DNA of 57,637 nucleotides from Aliishimia ponticola (GTDB taxonomy: Bacteria; Pseudomonadota; Alphaproteobacteria; Rhodobacterales; Rhodobacteraceae). Location: the NCBI RefSeq assembly GCF_004803475.1, contig NZ_SRKY01000007.1, forward strand, positions 1 to 57,637, written 5' to 3'. The position numbers and the translations under genes are program-made. The stretch's first letter is position 1. Every line of letters starts with the position of its first letter. Positions 55,863 through 57,637 of this stretch are shown in pieces. The notes under the pieces were generated by a model. The model ran no database searches. It was not told where the DNA came from and saw nothing but the letters and a program-made list of their open reading frames with translations.

Positions 55863-57242
55863 TCAAAGGTCGAAAGCATCGAAAATATCCTCGACCTCCT
55901 TGCTTGCTGCCGAAAGAGCTGCTGCTTTGGCTTGTTTACTCGTGTAGCTCTCACGGGCCTGCTTCGATGTGTGGTCATTGAGCACTGTACCGGCCAGTGT
56001 CGCATTCTCGCTGATTGCAAAGACGATGTCGTAGACAATCGTGCGGCAAATGTTTGCCCCGGTTTCGAACTCGGACGACCAGACCTGCGAGACATAATTC
56101 GCCGAAACCTCACCGCCATCCGGATGCTGAAACAACGCCCATTGATCTGCCTCGGCCGTGGCGCGAAACGTATCGAGATACTTGGGGTCATCGTCCTGAA
56201 GCAAGCGTGCATCGACGAAACGCTGGACGCTCGGATGGACGGACCCCGGATAGGTCTCCCGTCCAGCGAGGTGCCGGGTCTTGCGCAGCTTGTAGTCCCT
56301 GAAACGGTATCGTCCGTCGGACCAGACAATGTCGCGACCGAAGCGCAACTCATGCCATTCGCGACGAAGAGGTGTCATCGGCGGAAGCGCGAGCGCCAAG
56401 GCCCGATTGCGCTGAATGATCCGCTTGGCTGGGTTTGCATGAGTGCGCACCTCGCTCGCGATTTCCTCGGCACGCGGCAAAATCCGGGTCGCATCCAACT
56501 TCGCCAAGGCGGCGAACTTCTGAGACAGGACTGTGTCGGCTCTTTCGCGAAGCTTGACCAAGAGCTTGTCGATCTCGGCTGGCAGTTCGGCGGGATAAGC
56601 CTGAGACATGGTCAAAAAGTCGCGCAGATCGGAAAACGTCGCAGTGATCGTGGCGGGGGCCAGCGGCTTGCCGCGTTGCGAGATGCGCGTCGTCTCGTAG
56701 GTATAGAAAGCCTGCAGCGCTGGGATGTCGATCACGAGGGGCATCTCACTATCGTGCAGAAACCAGCCCAATTGGCAAAGTTTCCGGGTCATCCGGTCGA
56801 AGAGGTCAGGCGTTTTGCGGACCTTGCCATCAAACATCCGGCCACGAATTCGCGTCAGCTGCTCTTGCCAGGCTCGCGGAAGATCGCTTTGCGCAAGCGA
56901 GATTTTCCGCTCGTAGACCCGTGTTGTCTGACGCGCGATCCCGCCAAACGCAGTACAGGCCGCCAGTACGGCCTCGGCGGCAGACAAGTTGGCCAAGGCG
57001 GGTGCATCGGCCCCATCCGTCTTGTGAATGGCTGCTATGGCATTGCGCAGAGCATGTTCGCCGCCGCTGATCCTGGCCCATGTTCGGCAGTCTGAGACAT
57101 CCAACTCTACACACTCATGTTCGATGACAAACTCCAAAAGGCTGTCGAGGGCGCGAAGTTCTTCGAGCGGCATCGACAGCAGGACGGGGGAGGCGGCATC
57201 GGATTGCCAGTGCGGCTTGGAGAGAATGGCATGTCGTGTCAT
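55863..57242 (-). CDS. Second tyrosine recombinase-like protein of the pair
   Basis: Protein of 459 residues. The helical core-binding region (about 120-250) is followed by a catalytic-type domain with an Arg box in TPLRREWHELRF, NICR at the place of HxxR (about 397-400, so Asn for the usual first His), LNDHTSKQA (H424) and Tyr in ARESYTSK (Y433). It may be active or a non-catalytic partner. Its ATG overlaps the stop of the first recombinase (ATGA). A longer frame to 57539 is the antisense-frame extension into the first gene and is not used. Confidence 0.8.
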   Translation of the reverse strand: MTRHAILSKPHWQSDAASPVLLSMPLEELRALDSLLEFVIEHECVELDVSDCRTWARISGGEHALRNAIAAIHKTDGADAPALANLSAAEAVLAACTAFGGIARQTTRVYERKISLAQSDLPRAWQEQLTRIRGRMFDGKVRKTPDLFDRMTRKLCQLGWFLHDSEMPLVIDIPALQAFYTYETTRISQRGKPLAPATITATFSDLRDFLTMSQAYPAELPAEIDKLLVKLRERADTVLSQKFAALAKLDATRILPRAEEIASEVRTHANPAKRIIQRNRALALALPPMTPLRREWHELRFGRDIVWSDGRYRFRDYKLRKTRHLAGRETYPGSVHPSVQRFVDARLLQDDDPKYLDTFRATAEADQWALFQHPDGGEVSANYVSQVWSSEFETGANICRTIVYDIVFAISENATLAGTVLNDHTSKQARESYTSKQAKAAALSAASKEVEDIFDAFDL

Positions 57243-57637
57243 TGTCCGGTCAGAGCCTCCGCAAGCAGGTCCTGGACATCTTCGAGCTTTTGACGCGTGT
57301 CGATCCACGCGTAGTATTGTTCCAGCACCCTGACGGAGCAGCCCAGAAACGCTGCGGCACGTCCGCGGTTCGACCAGGATCGCGCGAGCAGCAAGGTCGC
57401 GAAGCCGTGCCGGTAATTGTGCGGCGTCATCCGCAGTTCGATGGCGTGGCTGCATGATGTCAGCCACCGATAAAACAGCCTGCCGTCCAAGGGTGCTGCG
57501 GATTTCTCGGAGACAAAAAGATAAGGGGACATCGCGCATTTCTTCTGCTTACAAAAATCGGCGTTGCCATAATCGAATAGCGGTCGGATCGATTTCAGGT
57601 ACCAGTCCAGCACAGCGAAACCCTCGTACTTGTCATC
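57239..57637 (-). CDS. Tyrosine recombinase/integrase, C-terminal part (continuation of 1-1727)
   Basis: The last 133 codons as seen at this end of the window; the first 299 bases of this stretch repeat 1-299. It holds the HxxR motif (PHNYRHGFAT) and the active Tyr (LEQYYAW). The frame enters from beyond the window edge and is the same gene as 1-1727 on the circle. Confidence 0.85.
   Translation of the reverse strand, partial: DDKYEGFAVLDWYLKSIRPLFDYGNADFCKQKKCAMSPYLFVSEKSAAPLDGRLFYRWLTSCSHAIELRMTPHNYRHGFATLLLARSWSNRGRAAAFLGCSVRVLEQYYAWIDTRQKLEDVQDLLAEALTGQ
57339..57637. repeat. Terminal redundancy, copy 2 (circular wrap-around)
   Basis: Exact copy of 1-299. See the entry at 1-299. Confidence 0.95.

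Overview
The window reads as one complete circular plasmid of a marine-type alphaproteobacterium, most likely of the Roseobacter group (Rhodobacterales). Bases 1-299 are repeated exactly at 57339-57637, inside one recombinase gene, so the molecule closes at about 57,338 bp and the repeat is the wrap-around of a linearised circle. The high GC content, the ATGA-overlapped operons, the gene set nirV-nirK / norCBQD-nnrU-hemN / nosRZDFYLX-tatA, and the iteron-type replication module with parAB support the host guess, which remains an inference.

Layout. (1) Backbone: parB and parA (51.9-54.1 kb, minus), an iteron-bearing origin (54.4-54.6 kb), a Rep initiator (54.7-55.7 kb), then a two-gene tyrosine-recombinase operon that crosses the ends of the window (55.9 kb through to 1.7 kb). 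After that come a DNA-binding protein, a KfrA-like protein beside five exact 21-bp repeats, two small unknown genes and a 761-residue protein that resembles the helical non-catalytic part of recombinases. (2) Accessory/defence region, 7.6-22.0 kb: a 2007-residue DUF4011 helicase-nuclease, a secreted peptidoglycan-binding VasI-like protein, two HTH/ImmA-IrrE metallopeptidase modules, a TIR-domain protein paired with a DUF2188 protein, and a Fic protein. (3) Denitrification region, 22.1-51.5 kb: napFDAGHBC with a small membrane protein, moeA and a DUF2478 gene, nnrS, pseudoazurin, a Crp/Fnr regulator, a DUF1858 protein, norCBQD with small membrane genes, nnrU, hemN, nirV-nirK and nosRZDFYLX, with tatA.

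Together NapABC, NirK, NorCB and NosZ give the whole path nitrate -> nitrite -> NO -> N2O -> N2. Pseudoazurin can carry electrons, MoeA supplies molybdopterin cofactor, HemN supports anaerobic haem synthesis, and TatA fits the Tat-exported NapA and NosZ. The promoters fall into two classes by sequence. Nap and moeA have FNR-type sites (TTGAT-N4-ATCAA), while pseudoazurin/regulator, nor, nirK and nos have NnrR-type sites (TTGCS-N4-CRCAA). The plasmid encodes a cysteine-poor Crp/Fnr protein suited to the second class. The FNR-type protein for the first class must be chromosomal.

I see no transposase, insertion sequence, relaxase, type IV secretion gene, tRNA, rRNA or CRISPR array. All database-level assignments are from recognition of motifs and gene order, not from searches.
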